Shown one piece after another: positions 7,547 through 16,677 of a stretch of 64,000 bases of DNA; positions within the stretch are counted from its first letter, which is position 1, and the number at the start of each line of letters is the position of its first letter. Origin of the DNA: CAINVV01 sp964528535 (GTDB taxonomy: Bacteria > Bacteroidota > Bacteroidia > Bacteroidales > Prolixibacteraceae); contig CAZGSQ010000006.1 in NCBI GenBank assembly GCA_964528535.1, positions 1-64,000 of the forward strand, given 5' to 3'. The notes below the pieces were generated by a model, which worked only from the letters and a program-made list of their open reading frames with translations, searched no databases and was not told where the DNA came from. The translations under genes and the position numbers were made by a program.

Positions 7547-10189
7547 TCAATAAGCGATCCTGAATGCAAGATTGACCCCAACCTTGGTGAGATTCAACTT
7601 GTCGAATCCGACAAATACGCCAACATTGGTCGAATAGAGAAACTCCAACAAGGTATATCCATATTCCGTGTGGTATGGGTTGGTAGGAGAGCTGTAATAG
7701 CCGGCCCAGATCATCTCCCGCATGAGCGTGTTGCTGAGAACAGGTAAGTATTTGAGGAGGATAAAGGGCGATTTGTAAGAGATAAAACCATTGAGGTATT
7801 TTTCGTCCGTTGACAATGCATAGTAATTGGGTACGTAAAAAGAGTGACGGTATTCATGTGGCAACACCGGACTCGTTTGCGTCATCACATGGGCAAAATC
7901 AGAAAAATGTACTTCCCTGTTGTTCGAGAAATAGCCTGCGTGCATCTCCCAGTCGAGGCTCGAAGATTGACTAAACTCAATGGAATAGGTGATTCCTGCA
8001 TTCAAGTAGTCATAGTCAGAACTACTGGAAAGAAAATTTTTAAAACCTTTTTCATATTTCAGGAAGAAGGTGGGAAAATCAGAGTGCGACATAGTTTTGA
8101 TGCCCTTGTGAATCCTGTAATAGTATTTTGGCGTGTATTCCAGACTGATACCAGTTTTCGCAACCACTTGATTGGTCAATTGTGCAGCAGAAACCCTATC
8201 GTTTGCGGGCAAGTTGGGCAAATAGTCGTCTTTGTTGTCGAGAAAGGAGAAATTTGTGGAGTTTTCGAGTTGTCTGCTGTTTTTATATTCACCGTTCAGC
8301 TGAAGGGTCAACCCATTGAATAAATCAACTATGTTTGAGATTTTGACATACCTCTTCTCAAAAAGACGGGCATAATTGGTCTTGAAAAAGAGCGAGGATA
8401 TGGAATTGATGAAGGGCGAAATGGCCTGCTCCGTTTCGTTGAAATCCTGCGAATAACTGCCACCACTCAACTCAAATTTTCCCCTGTGCATGGGTGCATA
8501 ATTGTATTTCAGACCGACCTTACCCATCCAGGCTTTTCTGTTGATAGCATAGGCGATGGTGGGTTTGATCTCAAGCGACCGGCCCGGCTTGAAATTTTTG
8601 ATGAAAAGCAGCTCCTGGTGGATGCCAAATCCATCAACTGCATTGAATGTTAGGCTTTTAAGATTAAATAATCCATAGTACACATAGTGCCAGGTGGAAT
8701 CACGAAAAGTAGCGCGTTTTCCCGCAAAGAGTGAAGTGAACAATCCAAAATTGAATTTGTATTTGTCAAAAACGATGGTCTGGGGTTTTTTCTGTTCGGC
8801 AAGAATGACAGAATCCCGCCTCAAAAAACTATGCAATTCTTCAGTTGCAAGTGGAATCGGGCGCATCGAATTCCAGAAAGCAGTGTCGTGGTTGGCCGAT
8901 TTTGGATCGATCTGAACCTTCACCGCCTCAGTAATTTCGAGCGATTTAGCTGAATCTGTCCTGGCAGATTGGATGTTTGACTCCATAAGTCTGGAAAGTT
9001 TGCTCATCTCGTGGCTACTGAGCTCTTTTTTCTCGAGCAACTGATCAATTTTTGCCCGCTTCTTCTCGACAGACTTGTTGGATTTTATCGCTTTCGGAGC
9101 TACAGTCGGCTGGATGACAGGATTGCTGGCTTGTTGCTGCAACGGCAAATTGAGCATTGACAAAACAGTCTGATCAAATTTAAGATCAGTATATTTCATC
9201 GAAGTTGAGAACCTTCCGCTTCCTTTGATGCCCATCATACTGGCATCGAACGAGAATTTATGGTTCACAGGAAGCCAAATTGAAGGAGTGATTTCGTCGT
9301 AGGCTATAAACATGTTGACGGTGCCAATGGGAGATTCAAAATTGAGATCGGCTTGTTTCAAACACCAGTAATCCTCCATAATGTACAAAGTCCCTTCGAA
9401 AAGCATCTTGCTCTTTCTCTTTGGTGTGACCTTGATTTTGTTGACAATATTTTTGCCTTCGTAGCTGAAGCCTTCGTATTTGAAATCATAATGTGAAAAT
9501 GCATTCCGCCCTACGGGAGAGATCAAAATATCTATATGATCCTGGTAAAGACTTGAGCCAAGGATGTCAGTAACCTGAAAATCAATTCCTTTCGGGAAGG
9601 ATGAGTTGATCGATTTGATCTGTAGGTCGTACTTGTCGGGCGCCTTGAAGGTAATCTGGTTCACACTCTCCTGAACCAGTATGTCTCCTGATTTGATATC
9701 AATATTTTGTTTCTTCAACTGATTCCGGAAAATTCCAGGGATATTTTCCACCTTTATGGTACCCCGAAGGTAGGCCATGGCAGTGTAGCTCTGCATCTGG
9801 TTTAGATGAACATATGCGAGGCTAATAACCTTGCGCATGATGGGATAGGCACGATCTACTCCAGCACTGATCGATACCTCCTGAATCTCCTGAAACTGCT
9901 CCTCTAAAATTATGGAAACTGTAAGTGAACTGTTTGTGATGGAAATTATCTCAATTTTTGGCACAAAGCCCAAACTACGATAGGTAACCGTATAATTTCC
10001 AGAAGGCAAATTAATGTCAAAATCGCCATTTTCATTGGTAGAAGTTCCCTGTGACACCTCTTTGAAAAATACTGTTGCATAAGGAATAGGTTGTCCACTC
10101 TTATCTTTGATACTCCCTTTGAGATTGTGGGCCATCAAGGAAACAGCCCATAACAACGAAAGAACCAATAAGATAAGGAATTTCTTCAT
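7547..10189 (-). CDS. DUF5686 / carboxypeptidase-regulatory-like outer-membrane protein
   Basis: A large (880-residue) secreted protein typical of Bacteroidota. A signal peptide (MKKFLILLVLSLLWAVSLMA) is followed by a CarboxypepD_reg-like beta-sandwich (LKGSIKDKSGQPIPYATVFF, residues about 23-105), as found at the front of SusC proteins. The remaining roughly 750 residues match the DUF5686 type and end in alternating, aromatic-rich strands (LAFRIAY at the C-terminus) consistent with an outer-membrane beta-barrel. The function is unknown. A lysine-rich linker (around VEKKRAKIDQLLEKKEL) separates the two halves. It is probably monocistronic, with the tpiA terminator upstream. Confidence 0.82.
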   Translation of the reverse strand: MKKFLILLVLSLLWAVSLMAHNLKGSIKDKSGQPIPYATVFFKEVSQGTSTNENGDFDINLPSGNYTVTYRSLGFVPKIEIISITNSSLTVSIILEEQFQEIQEVSISAGVDRAYPIMRKVISLAYVHLNQMQSYTAMAYLRGTIKVENIPGIFRNQLKKQNIDIKSGDILVQESVNQITFKAPDKYDLQIKSINSSFPKGIDFQVTDILGSSLYQDHIDILISPVGRNAFSHYDFKYEGFSYEGKNIVNKIKVTPKRKSKMLFEGTLYIMEDYWCLKQADLNFESPIGTVNMFIAYDEITPSIWLPVNHKFSFDASMMGIKGSGRFSTSMKYTDLKFDQTVLSMLNLPLQQQASNPVIQPTVAPKAIKSNKSVEKKRAKIDQLLEKKELSSHEMSKLSRLMESNIQSARTDSAKSLEITEAVKVQIDPKSANHDTAFWNSMRPIPLATEELHSFLRRDSVILAEQKKPQTIVFDKYKFNFGLFTSLFAGKRATFRDSTWHYVYYGLFNLKSLTFNAVDGFGIHQELLFIKNFKPGRSLEIKPTIAYAINRKAWMGKVGLKYNYAPMHRGKFELSGGSYSQDFNETEQAISPFINSISSLFFKTNYARLFEKRYVKISNIVDLFNGLTLQLNGEYKNSRQLENSTNFSFLDNKDDYLPNLPANDRVSAAQLTNQVVAKTGISLEYTPKYYYRIHKGIKTMSHSDFPTFFLKYEKGFKNFLSSSSDYDYLNAGITYSIEFSQSSSLDWEMHAGYFSNNREVHFSDFAHVMTQTSPVLPHEYRHSFYVPNYYALSTDEKYLNGFISYKSPFILLKYLPVLSNTLMREMIWAGYYSSPTNPYHTEYGYTLLEFLYSTNVGVFVGFDKLNLTKVGVNLAFRIAY

Positions 10190-10223
10190 ACAATAAATTT
10201 ATTCTTGTTACGAAAGAACTACT

Positions 10224-10231
10224 CAAAAGTA
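10224..10231 (-). promoter_or_regulatory. Putative -7 box for the DUF5686 gene
   Basis: The minus strand reads TACTTTTG, a TAnnTTTG match 35 bases before the ATG at 10189. Confidence 0.35.
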
Positions 10232-10277
10232 TCAATAAATGATTTATCTGAGGGCGCTTACCACCTTAAATCACCAA

Positions 10278-10322
10278 TCAAAAACGCACGAAGGGCTGAT
10301 TTCTCAGCCTGCTTCGTGCGTT
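10278..10322 (-). terminator. Rho-independent terminator of tpiA
   Basis: An 11-bp stem (10283-10293 with 10312-10322, AACGCACGAAG/CTTCGTGCGTT) continues into a 6-bp stem (GGCTGA/TCAGCC) with a TTTC loop and a 2-base bulge. On the minus strand it is followed by a T run, so it ends tpiA transcription, 27 bases after the stop codon. Confidence 0.88.
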
Positions 10323-10348
10323 GATGGGAATATTTCCCGGCAGGAAAA

Positions 10349-11107
10349 TTAATAGGCGTTGATGATGGCTAAAAAGTCTTCGGCTTTCAGTGATGCCCCG
10401 CCGATTAGTCCACCATCAATGTCCGGCTGGCTGAATAGTTCTTTTGCATTGGCCGGACTGCAGGAACCACCATAAAGTATGGAGCAGTCGTTAGCAATGG
10501 GTTGGTCGTATTTTTCGGCCACCAGAGCGCGTATAAAAGCCAGCATGTCCTGTGCCTGTTGTGAACTGGCGGTCCGACCGGTTCCAATGGCCCAGATTGG
10601 TTCGTAGGCTATTACAATCTTTTGGAAATCCCCGGCGGTGAGGTTGAAGATGGTCTCATCGAGTTGTGTCTTGACAAATTGATTCTCAGTCCCGGCTTCG
10701 CGGACGGCGAGTGCTTCCCCGCAGCAGTAAATCGGTGTCAGACCCTGTGCAAGTGCCAAGGCTACCTTCTTGTTAAGAATTTCGGAGGTTTCATGGTAAT
10801 ATTCCCTTCTTTCGGAGTGTCCTATCAAGACGAATGTAGCTCCGGTAGATTGTACCATAGCGACGGAAACTTCGCCTGTAAAGGCCCCTTTTGCTTCGGC
10901 AGCGCAGTTTTGAGCGGCAACAGAAACGCGATTTTTATCAACTACACTGGCTATACTGGTTAGGTGTGTAAATGGAGTGGCCAATACCACAACAACATCT
11001 TTGGCACCCCGATCGGCTACCAGATCGCTAACTTGCTGTGCGAGTGCGACACCTTCACTTATGGTGGTGTTGCATTTCCAGTTTCCGGCTACAATTTTCT
11101 TTCTCAT
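10349..11107 (-). CDS. tpiA: Triosephosphate isomerase
   Basis: TpiA interconverts dihydroxyacetone phosphate and glyceraldehyde 3-phosphate in glycolysis and gluconeogenesis. The 252-residue length is normal. All catalytic residues are present: N9 and K11 in GNWKCN, H97 in IGHSERR and E169 in AYEPIWAIGTG. The phosphate-binding loop appears as YGGS and GGLIGGASL near the C-terminus. It lies downstream of the DoxX-like and DUF1599 genes on the same strand but has its own -7 box and a strong terminator. Confidence 0.97.
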   Translation of the reverse strand: MRKKIVAGNWKCNTTISEGVALAQQVSDLVADRGAKDVVVVLATPFTHLTSIASVVDKNRVSVAAQNCAAEAKGAFTGEVSVAMVQSTGATFVLIGHSERREYYHETSEILNKKVALALAQGLTPIYCCGEALAVREAGTENQFVKTQLDETIFNLTAGDFQKIVIAYEPIWAIGTGRTASSQQAQDMLAFIRALVAEKYDQPIANDCSILYGGSCSPANAKELFSQPDIDGGLIGGASLKAEDFLAIINAY

Positions 11108-11146
11108 GGTCGGTAATATTTAATTTTTGAATGAACAATCATTGTG

Positions 11147-11154
11147 CAAAGATA
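11147..11154 (-). promoter_or_regulatory. Putative -7 box for tpiA
   Basis: The minus strand reads TATCTTTG (TAnnTTTG), 40 bases upstream of the tpiA ATG at 11107. Confidence 0.45.
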
Positions 11155-11206
11155 GGAATTGAAGAGTGCTACTGTAAGCCGATCGGGCTGTATCGAAACG
11201 ATTTAA

Positions 11207-12346
11207 CTATTTGATTACGTTGGAAACCAGACTTGTCATCTCTTCGACGGTAGGAAGATCGTTGTAATGCCATTTGCCTAAAATAGTGCCACTGCGCAGG
11301 TACAAGAGTCCGGGATTCCCTCTGACAATGGTTTTCAATGTCACCTCATCGCTGAATAGAAATTCGTAGGATGGATGCGCAGAATTCTTGAAATCCTCAA
11401 GTCGCTGGCCTGTTGTAGAGGTCAGACAGACAAATTTATAGCCTGCAAATCTGGCCCAGACGGCTAATCCATTGATTTGTCCCTGTTTTTTCAGGGAACT
11501 TTTCGATAGGTCTGAAGCTATCAGAAAAAATGTTGGTTTGTCGTCGGCGAAGAAGAAACTGGTCACATCATCGCCGGGGGCAGTGCGCAACTGAAAATCA
11601 TGAATGGGTGGTGTGTACCCTTTCTTTACGAGGTAGGTTTCACCCATTGATTCAAATTTCCAGTTGAGGGTGTCCTGCCAGGGATAGTCGGTATCTGTGA
11701 ATTTTTGGACGATGTTGGTCTTTTTGTTACGGTAGAAGAAGTTGTTTTTGAAGACATCTGCCTGCGCTCCAGCCGGTACTTTCATCCCTTCAGGAATGTT
11801 TACACCTACTTTGTAGGGTCTGAAATCGAGAACAGGATCATGCCTTACCGACCAGATCACGAGGCCAACATAAATGGTGGAGACGATGGTTGCTCTGTGA
11901 TGCCTCCATTTCCCCAAAATTGCAGGCAAAGTCTGCGATCGCCTGAGGTAAACCAAAATGACAAGGGCAGATAGAAATATATTTTTGTAGAAAGTTTCCC
12001 AATTGGTAATCACCAGGGCATCGCCAAAACAACCACAGTCGGTAACCGGATTCTTGATGGCAATGTAAAGGGTAAATGGAGTAAAGAAAGCCATAAATAG
12101 GAGCCCAAAAAGGGAAGCAAGCCGAATCCTGACACACAACAACATGCCGACACCTATTAAAAATTCGGCGAAGGGAAGCACATAAGAACCCAATGGAGCT
12201 AAAAAACCCAGACCATTGAGACCCATGGCGTGAAGGTAATCGGCCAGCTTGTACTCCAGTCCCCAGGGGTCGATACCCTTGACGAAACCCGAAAAGATGA
12301 ATACAAGTCCGAAAATCCAGCGTGACAAGGTGGTTAAATTCTTCAT
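11207..12346 (-). CDS. DoxX-like membrane protein
   Basis: A 379-residue inner-membrane protein. The first 180 or so residues contain about four hydrophobic segments with a DoxX/MauE-like pattern (RWIFGLVFIFSGFVKGIDPWG, LPFAEFLIGVGMLL, DCGCFGDAL). The roughly 200-residue C-terminal part appears soluble and periplasmic and may be thioredoxin-like, without a CxxC pair. The CGCFG motif between helices is typical of MauE/DoxX-like proteins linked to thiol or quinone redox chemistry. Its start overlaps the DUF1599 stop by four bases, so the two are translationally coupled. From memory this gene pair, with tpiA and folP, is a conserved Bacteroidota neighbourhood. The role is unknown. Confidence 0.75.
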   Translation of the reverse strand: MKNLTTLSRWIFGLVFIFSGFVKGIDPWGLEYKLADYLHAMGLNGLGFLAPLGSYVLPFAEFLIGVGMLLCVRIRLASLFGLLFMAFFTPFTLYIAIKNPVTDCGCFGDALVITNWETFYKNIFLSALVILVYLRRSQTLPAILGKWRHHRATIVSTIYVGLVIWSVRHDPVLDFRPYKVGVNIPEGMKVPAGAQADVFKNNFFYRNKKTNIVQKFTDTDYPWQDTLNWKFESMGETYLVKKGYTPPIHDFQLRTAPGDDVTSFFFADDKPTFFLIASDLSKSSLKKQGQINGLAVWARFAGYKFVCLTSTTGQRLEDFKNSAHPSYEFLFSDEVTLKTIVRGNPGLLYLRSGTILGKWHYNDLPTVEEMTSLVSNVIK

Positions 12347-12888
12347 GAGAGCGGTTCAAAATCAATTTTAATGAGGGCAAATACAGCATAATTGATCATG
12401 TCCATGTAGTTCGCATCCACACCTTCCGAAATGAGTGTCTGGCCAAGATTGTCTTCAATCTGCTTGGTTCGTTTGATCTTCATCAGAATCAGATCGGTGA
12501 AAGAACTGATCCTCATTTGCCTCCAGGCTTCACCATAATCATGATTTTTATCCAGCATCAGTTTTTTGGCTTGCTCAAGATTGGCCAGGTAAAGTGCCTC
12601 AGCCTTGTCGTAGGGAAGCTCCTCTTCTACCGCGCCAAGCTCCAACTGGATTAGTGCCAGGGCGCAATAATTGATGATCCCGATAAACTCAGAACGGGCA
12701 TCCTCTTTAATTTTTGCAACGCCTTTCTCTTCAATATTTCGGATTCGCTGTGCCTTGATAAAGATCTGGTCGGTCATGGAGGATGGTCGAAGGATCCGCC
12801 AGGCAGTGCCATAATCTTTCATCTTTTTAAGAAAGACTTCGCGGCAGAGTCCGATCACATGATCGTATTGTTCTTTGGTTTTTTTCAC
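12343..12888 (-). CDS. DUF1599 protein with an internal duplication
   Basis: A 181-residue cytoplasmic protein of the DUF1599 family, function unknown. It consists of two copies of one helical module of about 80 residues. Copy one contains KKMKDYGTAWRILRPSS, IFIKAQRIRNIEE and FIGIINYCALALIQLEL. Copy two contains LDKNHDYGEAWRQMRISS, ILMKIKRTKQIED and YMDMINYAVFALIKIDF. The start codon is GTG at 12888; the next in-frame ATG would remove the first half-module. It is the first gene of a two-gene operon with the DoxX-like protein and is divergent from folP. Confidence 0.82.
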   Translation of the reverse strand: MKKTKEQYDHVIGLCREVFLKKMKDYGTAWRILRPSSMTDQIFIKAQRIRNIEEKGVAKIKEDARSEFIGIINYCALALIQLELGAVEEELPYDKAEALYLANLEQAKKLMLDKNHDYGEAWRQMRISSFTDLILMKIKRTKQIEDNLGQTLISEGVDANYMDMINYAVFALIKIDFEPLS

Positions 12889-12971
12889 AGCGAAAATGTT
12901 GATTTAATGCGTTTTAATTGATTCTTAGGAACAGTGGATGGCCAACCGGATTTGATCGGAAAACCATCTTT

Positions 12972-12979
12972 CAAAGATA
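12972..12979 (-). promoter_or_regulatory. Putative -7 box for the DUF1599/DoxX operon
   Basis: The minus strand reads TATCTTTG (TAnnTTTG), about 85 bases upstream of the GTG start at 12888. Confidence 0.4.
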
Positions 12980-13163
12980 TAAAAAGCTTATTAACGAAAG
13001 TCGAATTTCGAGAATATACCTGTAAATTCACTGAAGGCTTCAATAATTTGGTTCATCATTAGGTTGCAGTTAATTTTTTTGAAGGCAATCTAATTCAATT
13101 TGTCTGCGGCCAATTGTAAGGACACTCTTAATTCCTTCCATCAATCTTCGGAGTTTTCTGATT

Positions 13164-13196
13164 TTGGACAGTATTTGATCAGTTTTACTAATTTTG
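13164..13196 (+). promoter_or_regulatory. Promoter of folP-cdaA
   Basis: A TTG at 13164-13166, a 22-base spacer and TAATTTTG at 13189-13196 fit the Bacteroidota pattern TTG-N17-23-TAnnTTTG. The predicted leader is about 75 bases to the ATG at 13277. Confidence 0.55.
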
Positions 13197-13276
13197 TAAA
13201 AGGAGAATCGTAAAGGATCTATGATCAACAACATTAAATCTTGTTGCTTATCCTTTTTGAACAAAAGACCTTTTTT

Positions 13277-14146
13277 ATGTTGTTCCAAAAAATCGAAAAG
13301 CCTTTCTACCGGAAAAAAGAATCGATACAGTTAAATGGTCGGTTGATACTGCTGAACAAGCCTTGTGTGATGGGTATCCTGAACCTGACACCCGATTCAT
13401 TTTACGAAGGAAGCAGGTATCAGAAAGAGAAGGAGATCCTGGATAGGGCAGAAGAGATACTTTCAGCAGGAGGTTCATTCATTGATGTTGGAGCAGTTTC
13501 GACAAGGCCGGGTGCGAATTTTGTTTCAGAAGGTGCAGAATTGGAGCGGTTACTCCCGGCAGTTAAAGTAATCCGACAACATTTTCCGGAGGCGAATCTT
13601 TCGGTCGACAGCTTCCGATCACGTGTTATCGCCGAAGTATATGAAGAAATTGGAGACTTTCTGGTCAACGATATTTCGGGCGGGAGTATGGATGATCAAA
13701 TGTTCGAAACCGTTGCCAAACTTGGACTTCCATACATCTTAATGCACATTCAGGGAACGCCAGACACGATGCAAAGGAATCCAACTTACCAGGATGTTGT
13801 CAAAGATATTCTCCTAGCGCTTTCCGGGAAAATCAATACTTTGAAGTTGTTGGGCGTTAATGACATCATCGTCGATCCCGGTTTCGGATTCGGAAAGACA
13901 TTGAACCACAATTTTGAACTTTTGAACCGGCTCGATTCCTTTCGCCTTTTTGAACTACCTTTGGTGGTGGGATTGTCCCGTAAAACGATGGTCTGGAAAC
14001 CGCTCGGAATCGATCCGGGGAGGAGTCTGAACGGAAGTACAGTCTTGCATACGCTGGCCTTGATGGGTGGGGCGGATATTCTGAGGGTGCACGATGTCCG
14101 CGAAGCTTTTGAAACGGTCAGGTTATTTGCCGAACTTAAAAAATAA
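13277..14146 (+). CDS. folP: Dihydropteroate synthase
   Basis: FolP condenses p-aminobenzoate with hydroxymethyl-dihydropterin diphosphate in folate synthesis and is the sulfonamide target. The family motifs are in order: MGILNLTPDSFYEGS, DVGAVSTRPGA, LSVDSFRS, VNDISGG, LMHIQGTPDTMQ, DPGFGFGKT and GLSRKTM, in a TIM barrel. The ATG at 13277 (MLFQKIEK) gives 289 residues; the upstream in-frame start at 13241 is less likely because it adds residues unlike the family. The stop TAA shares its last A with the ATG of cdaA (TAATG), so the two are translationally coupled. Confidence 0.93.
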   Translation: MLFQKIEKPFYRKKESIQLNGRLILLNKPCVMGILNLTPDSFYEGSRYQKEKEILDRAEEILSAGGSFIDVGAVSTRPGANFVSEGAELERLLPAVKVIRQHFPEANLSVDSFRSRVIAEVYEEIGDFLVNDISGGSMDDQMFETVAKLGLPYILMHIQGTPDTMQRNPTYQDVVKDILLALSGKINTLKLLGVNDIIVDPGFGFGKTLNHNFELLNRLDSFRLFELPLVVGLSRKTMVWKPLGIDPGRSLNGSTVLHTLALMGGADILRVHDVREAFETVRLFAELKK

Positions 14147-14934
14147 TGGGCATGACAGAACTCTTTATCCAGCTGAAATTTCTGGATATTCTAGATATTC
14201 TTTTCGTGGCAATTCTGTTCTACGAATTGTACACATTGGTCAGGGGTACCGTGACATTCAGTATTTTTCTGGGCATATTTATTGTTTTTGTCGTTTGGGT
14301 AGTCGTTCGGGCCTTGAAAATGGAGCTGCTTGAATCCATTTTGAGTCAACTATTTGGCGTCGGAATGATCGCCGTTATTGTGGTATTTCAGCAGGAGATC
14401 CGAAGATTCCTGTTGATGTTAGGCAATAGCTACCGTACCAACAAGCGCATTTCTATTGGTTCACTGTTCTCGGGTCAATTCAGAAATATCTCACCATCCG
14501 GCATCAAGTCTGTGGTAGATGCCTGCATCCAGATGTCCAAAACCAGAACCGGAGCCCTGGTAGTAATTTGCAGGGGTAATGAGCTTAAGGAGTATGTAAG
14601 TACCGGCGAGTTCATCGATTCAGAAATACGTGCAGACCTTATCGGAAGTATATTCTACAAAAATTCACCGCTCCACGACGGCGCTTGCATCATCGCAGCC
14701 AATCGTATTCAGGCCGTTCGCTGCATTCTTCCGGTATCATCCAGTCAGGAGATCAGTCCGGCCTTGGGGCTCAGGCACCGTGCCGCCATCGGCATGTCAG
14801 AAGTAACCGATGCCTTCACCATCGTTGTCAGCGAAGAAACCGGACGAATCTCTGTCACTGAAAACGGGAAACTAATGGAAAACGTCAGTCCTGATGAGCT
14901 GTTCAGGATGCTGCAAACAGAAGAGAAAAGTTGA
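14146..14934 (+). CDS. cdaA: Diadenylate cyclase CdaA (c-di-AMP synthase)
   Basis: A membrane-bound DAC-domain enzyme that makes cyclic di-AMP from two ATP. The 262-residue length fits CdaA. Three hydrophobic segments fill residues 1-75 or so (IFLGIFIVFVVWVVV, FGVGMIAVIVVF). The DAC domain carries both active-site motifs: DGA in SPLHDGACIIAANRI, and RHRAA in LGLRHRAAIGMSE. In Firmicutes cdaA sits with cdaR and glmM, whereas here it is coupled to folP, an arrangement I recall from other Bacteroidota. It converges with asnB; no clear stem-loop terminator is seen between them. Confidence 0.93.
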   Translation: MGMTELFIQLKFLDILDILFVAILFYELYTLVRGTVTFSIFLGIFIVFVVWVVVRALKMELLESILSQLFGVGMIAVIVVFQQEIRRFLLMLGNSYRTNKRISIGSLFSGQFRNISPSGIKSVVDACIQMSKTRTGALVVICRGNELKEYVSTGEFIDSEIRADLIGSIFYKNSPLHDGACIIAANRIQAVRCILPVSSSQEISPALGLRHRAAIGMSEVTDAFTIVVSEETGRISVTENGKLMENVSPDELFRMLQTEEKS

Positions 14935-15009
14935 TTTGATGCTCTCAATTTCTAAATAACCCAATGTTCTTATTTCCAGAAGTCCAGTCCTTTTCCCTTT
15001 TCCCTTCTT

Positions 15010-16677
15010 TTAGTTGGAATCCAGGTGTACAGACTTCACTGCCCTTCCCGAAGGATCCGCATTGTTCCTGAACGAAGGATCCCAGGCGAGTGCTTCCGGT
15101 GTACTGCAGGCGATCGATGGTACGGATGGCACACAGGAGGCTGCAGTGTCTGAAGGAAAGTGCTCGGCAAAAATAGAACGGTAGAAATATTCCTCTTTCG
15201 ACATCGGTGTATTAATAGGAAAGCGGAACTTGGCACTCTTCATCTGTTCATCTGATACCTTATCGGCGACCATCAACTTAAGGGAATCAATCCAGTTGTA
15301 ACCAACTCCATCAGAAAACTGTTCCTTCTGGCGCCATGCCACACTCGCAGGCAGATAATCTTCAAACGCCTTGCGCAGGATATGCTTCTCCATCTTGCCG
15401 TCTTTGGCCATCTTGTCTTCCGGATTGAGGGTCATGGCTACATCCATAAACTCTTTGTCGAGGAAAGGAACCCTGCCTTCGACACCCCAGGCTGCCAGCG
15501 ATTTGTTGGCACGCAGACAGTCATAGAGGTGTAATTTGCCCAATTTGCGGATGGTCTCCTCATGAAAGGCTTGTGCATTTGGTGCCTTGTGGAAATATAA
15601 ATATCCACCGAAAATTTCGTCTGCACCTTCACCCGATAGGACCATCTTAACCCCCATGGATTTAATGACCCTGGACAGCAGGTACATGGGCGTAGAGGCC
15701 CTGATCGTCGTGACATCATAGGTTTCAAGGTGATAGATGACATCACGCAGTGCATCCAATCCCTCTTGTACGGTAAAATGGACCTCGTGGTGTACGGTGC
15801 CAATGTGGTCGGCGACCTTTCTCGCAGCAGCAAGATCGGGCGATCCGATGAGCCCTACAGCAAAAGAGTGAAGCTGGGGCCACCAGGCTTCCTGGGTATC
15901 ATCGACTGATTCAACGCGTTTGGCGGCATATTTCTTGGCGATGGCGGAAATGACCGAAGAGTCGAGTCCGCCGGAAAGTAGTACCCCGTATGGTACATCC
16001 GACATCAACTGACGGTGTACCGCATCTTCGAGTGCCTTGCGAAGTACATCAATATCCGAAATATTGTTCTTAACATTTTCATAATCACCCCAGGTACGGC
16101 TGTACCATTTTTTAGGAACTCCATCTTTGCTGTAGAGATAATGACCAGGCAGAAATTCTTCGATTCTCTTGCAGACACCCTCCAGGGCCTTGAGTTCAGA
16201 AGCAATGTAAAACTGTCCACAATCATCCCACCCCATGTAGAGTGGAATGATTCCGATGTGGTCGCGGGCGATGAGGTAACAATCTTTTTCCCTGTCGTAA
16301 AGGGCAAAGGCAAAAATTCCACTCAGATCTTCAAGGAAATCAATCCCTTTTTCCTGGTAGAGCGCCAGAATTACTTCGCAATCGGATTGGGTCTGAAATT
16401 CGTATTTGCCTTCGAGGGGGTTCCTAAGTTCCCTGTGGTTGTAGATTTCACCATTCACGCCAAGTACAAGGTTCTTGTCTTTGCTGTACAAGGGTTGGCC
16501 ACCAGAACTCGGATCAACGATGGCCAATCTTTCGTGAGCGATAATGGCACGATCATCCACGAAAATCCCCGACCAATCCGGACCACGGTGCCTTATTTTT
16601 TTTGACATCTCCAATGCCTTTGTCCGAAGCTGCTCCTTGGAGCCGTTGATTTCAAATATCCCTACTATGCCACACAT
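15010..16677 (-). CDS. asnB: Asparagine synthase B (glutamine-hydrolysing)
   Basis: AsnB makes asparagine from aspartate, ATP and glutamine-derived ammonia. The N-terminal class II glutaminase domain starts MCGIVGIF; Cys2 must be exposed by removal of Met1, which fixes the start at 16677 rather than the upstream in-frame start at 16752. RHRGPD, GEIYNH and the downstream ATP-PPase motif SGGLDSSVI near residue 235 follow. GEGADEIFGGY is the synthetase-domain loop. The 555-residue length matches bacterial AsnB. It has its own promoter and a long upstream region. Confidence 0.95.
   Translation of the reverse strand: MCGIVGIFEINGSKEQLRTKALEMSKKIRHRGPDWSGIFVDDRAIIAHERLAIVDPSSGGQPLYSKDKNLVLGVNGEIYNHRELRNPLEGKYEFQTQSDCEVILALYQEKGIDFLEDLSGIFAFALYDREKDCYLIARDHIGIIPLYMGWDDCGQFYIASELKALEGVCKRIEEFLPGHYLYSKDGVPKKWYSRTWGDYENVKNNISDIDVLRKALEDAVHRQLMSDVPYGVLLSGGLDSSVISAIAKKYAAKRVESVDDTQEAWWPQLHSFAVGLIGSPDLAAARKVADHIGTVHHEVHFTVQEGLDALRDVIYHLETYDVTTIRASTPMYLLSRVIKSMGVKMVLSGEGADEIFGGYLYFHKAPNAQAFHEETIRKLGKLHLYDCLRANKSLAAWGVEGRVPFLDKEFMDVAMTLNPEDKMAKDGKMEKHILRKAFEDYLPASVAWRQKEQFSDGVGYNWIDSLKLMVADKVSDEQMKSAKFRFPINTPMSKEEYFYRSIFAEHFPSDTAASCVPSVPSIACSTPEALAWDPSFRNNADPSGRAVKSVHLDSN

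Larger units (their letters stand above)
12889..13276. promoter_or_regulatory. Divergent promoter region between DUF1599 and folP
   Basis: A 388-base gap. It holds a minus-strand -7 box at 12972-12979 and a plus-strand promoter at 13164-13196. I see no RNA gene. A 72-codon minus-strand frame covers part of it but is not supported as a gene. Confidence 0.6.

Noticed and set aside
13070..13288. Leftward 72-codon frame between DUF1599 and folP
   Set aside because: It overlaps the folP start and the folP promoter in the antisense direction, has no recognisable family and no promoter of its own.
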